This document shows positions 5,532 to 5,679 of a stretch of 5,679 nucleotides of DNA, piece after piece (within the stretch, counting starts at the first letter, position 1; the number at the start of each line of letters is the position of its first letter). This stretch comes from Pseudomonadota bacterium (GTDB taxonomy: Bacteria > Desulfobacterota > Syntrophobacteria > Syntrophobacterales > Syntrophobacteraceae): positions 1-5,679 of the forward strand of contig JAEZXS010000135.1 in assembly GCA_023442755.1 (NCBI GenBank). Direction: 5' to 3'. The notes under the pieces were generated by a model. That model had not been told where the DNA came from. It worked only from the letters and a program-made list of their open reading frames with translations, and did no database searches. The translations under genes were made by a program, and so were the position numbers.

Positions 5532-5679
5532 TTATATATCCCCTGAGAAATAAGGGCTTGTCCGTAAATAGGCCTTTCAGGGATTGCGCTGGATTTTGAG
5601 ACCGATTTTGGTCGCGACGACTGAGCAAAACCGCAGGCGTAGCCGGACTACGTTGAGGATTTTGCGATTGAGGAGCGGC
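5532..5679. repeat. Left part and centre of a large imperfect palindromic intergenic element, cut by the window end
   Basis: No coding frame or terminator is convincing in these 148 bp. The core is CGTAG-CCGGA-CTACG (5638-5652). It is flanked symmetrically by GCAAAA (5625-5630) and TTTTGC (5660-5665), with partly complementary sequence, including G-U pairs, between and beyond (about 5611-5624 against 5666-5679). The symmetry centre is at 5645. A small hairpin GACC-gatttt-GGTC (5600-5613) lies on the left arm. This architecture is typical of dispersed REP- or MITE-like elements, but only one copy is visible. Confidence 0.5.

Noticed and set aside
1..5679. tRNA, rRNA, CRISPR array, insertion sequence or transposase
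   Set aside because: No spaced direct repeats, transposase-like product or recognisable RNA gene was found on either strand.

Overview
The window looks like chromosomal DNA of an anaerobic, moderately GC-rich bacterium. A sulfate reducer or syntroph of the old Deltaproteobacteria (Desulfobacterota) fits best. I infer this from three things: strong sigma-54 regulation, a reductive activator of corrinoid proteins, and a member of the methylamine methyltransferase families. No rRNA or other taxonomic marker is present, so the assignment is tentative.

Layout. (1) 2-925 (+): the 3' part of a sigma-54-dependent activator gene, with the AAA+ core and a Fis-type HTH; its N-terminal sensory domain lies outside the window. 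(2) 926-1224: a control region with a perfect 21-bp palindrome (1040-1060), a weaker copy 61 bp upstream with the same half-site spacing (981-997), and an excellent -24/-12 promoter (1154-1169). (3) 1225-1488 and 1564-2136 (+): a two-gene unit encoding a small two-helix membrane protein and a single-GAF-domain protein, closed by a strong intrinsic terminator (2166-2191). (4) 2224-3819 (-): a convergent gene for a RACo/RamA-type corrinoid reductive activator ([2Fe-2S] ferredoxin plus ASKHA ATPase). (5) 3820-4136: a divergent intergenic region. (6) 4137-5531 (+): a homologue of monomethylamine methyltransferase MtmB that has no in-frame amber codon. (7) 5532-5679: no gene, but the left part and centre of a larger imperfect palindromic element that runs off the window.

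How the parts fit. The activator, its probable binding sites and the sigma-54 promoter form a compact regulatory circuit driving the membrane protein/GAF pair. The MtmB-like protein and the corrinoid activator, divergently transcribed from 317 bp, look like two pieces of a corrinoid-dependent methyl transfer system: the methyltransferase would move a methyl group to a corrinoid protein, and the activator would rescue that protein when its cobalt oxidises to Co(II). The corrinoid protein and the second methyltransferase are not in the window.

The most notable point is that the MtmB homologue has leucine where MtmB has pyrrolysine. By my alignment to the remembered Methanosarcina barkeri sequence, it has also lost the other active-site residues (Glu229, Glu259, Gln333, Tyr335) while keeping the fold-defining blocks. 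It is probably a methyltransferase for a substrate other than monomethylamine.
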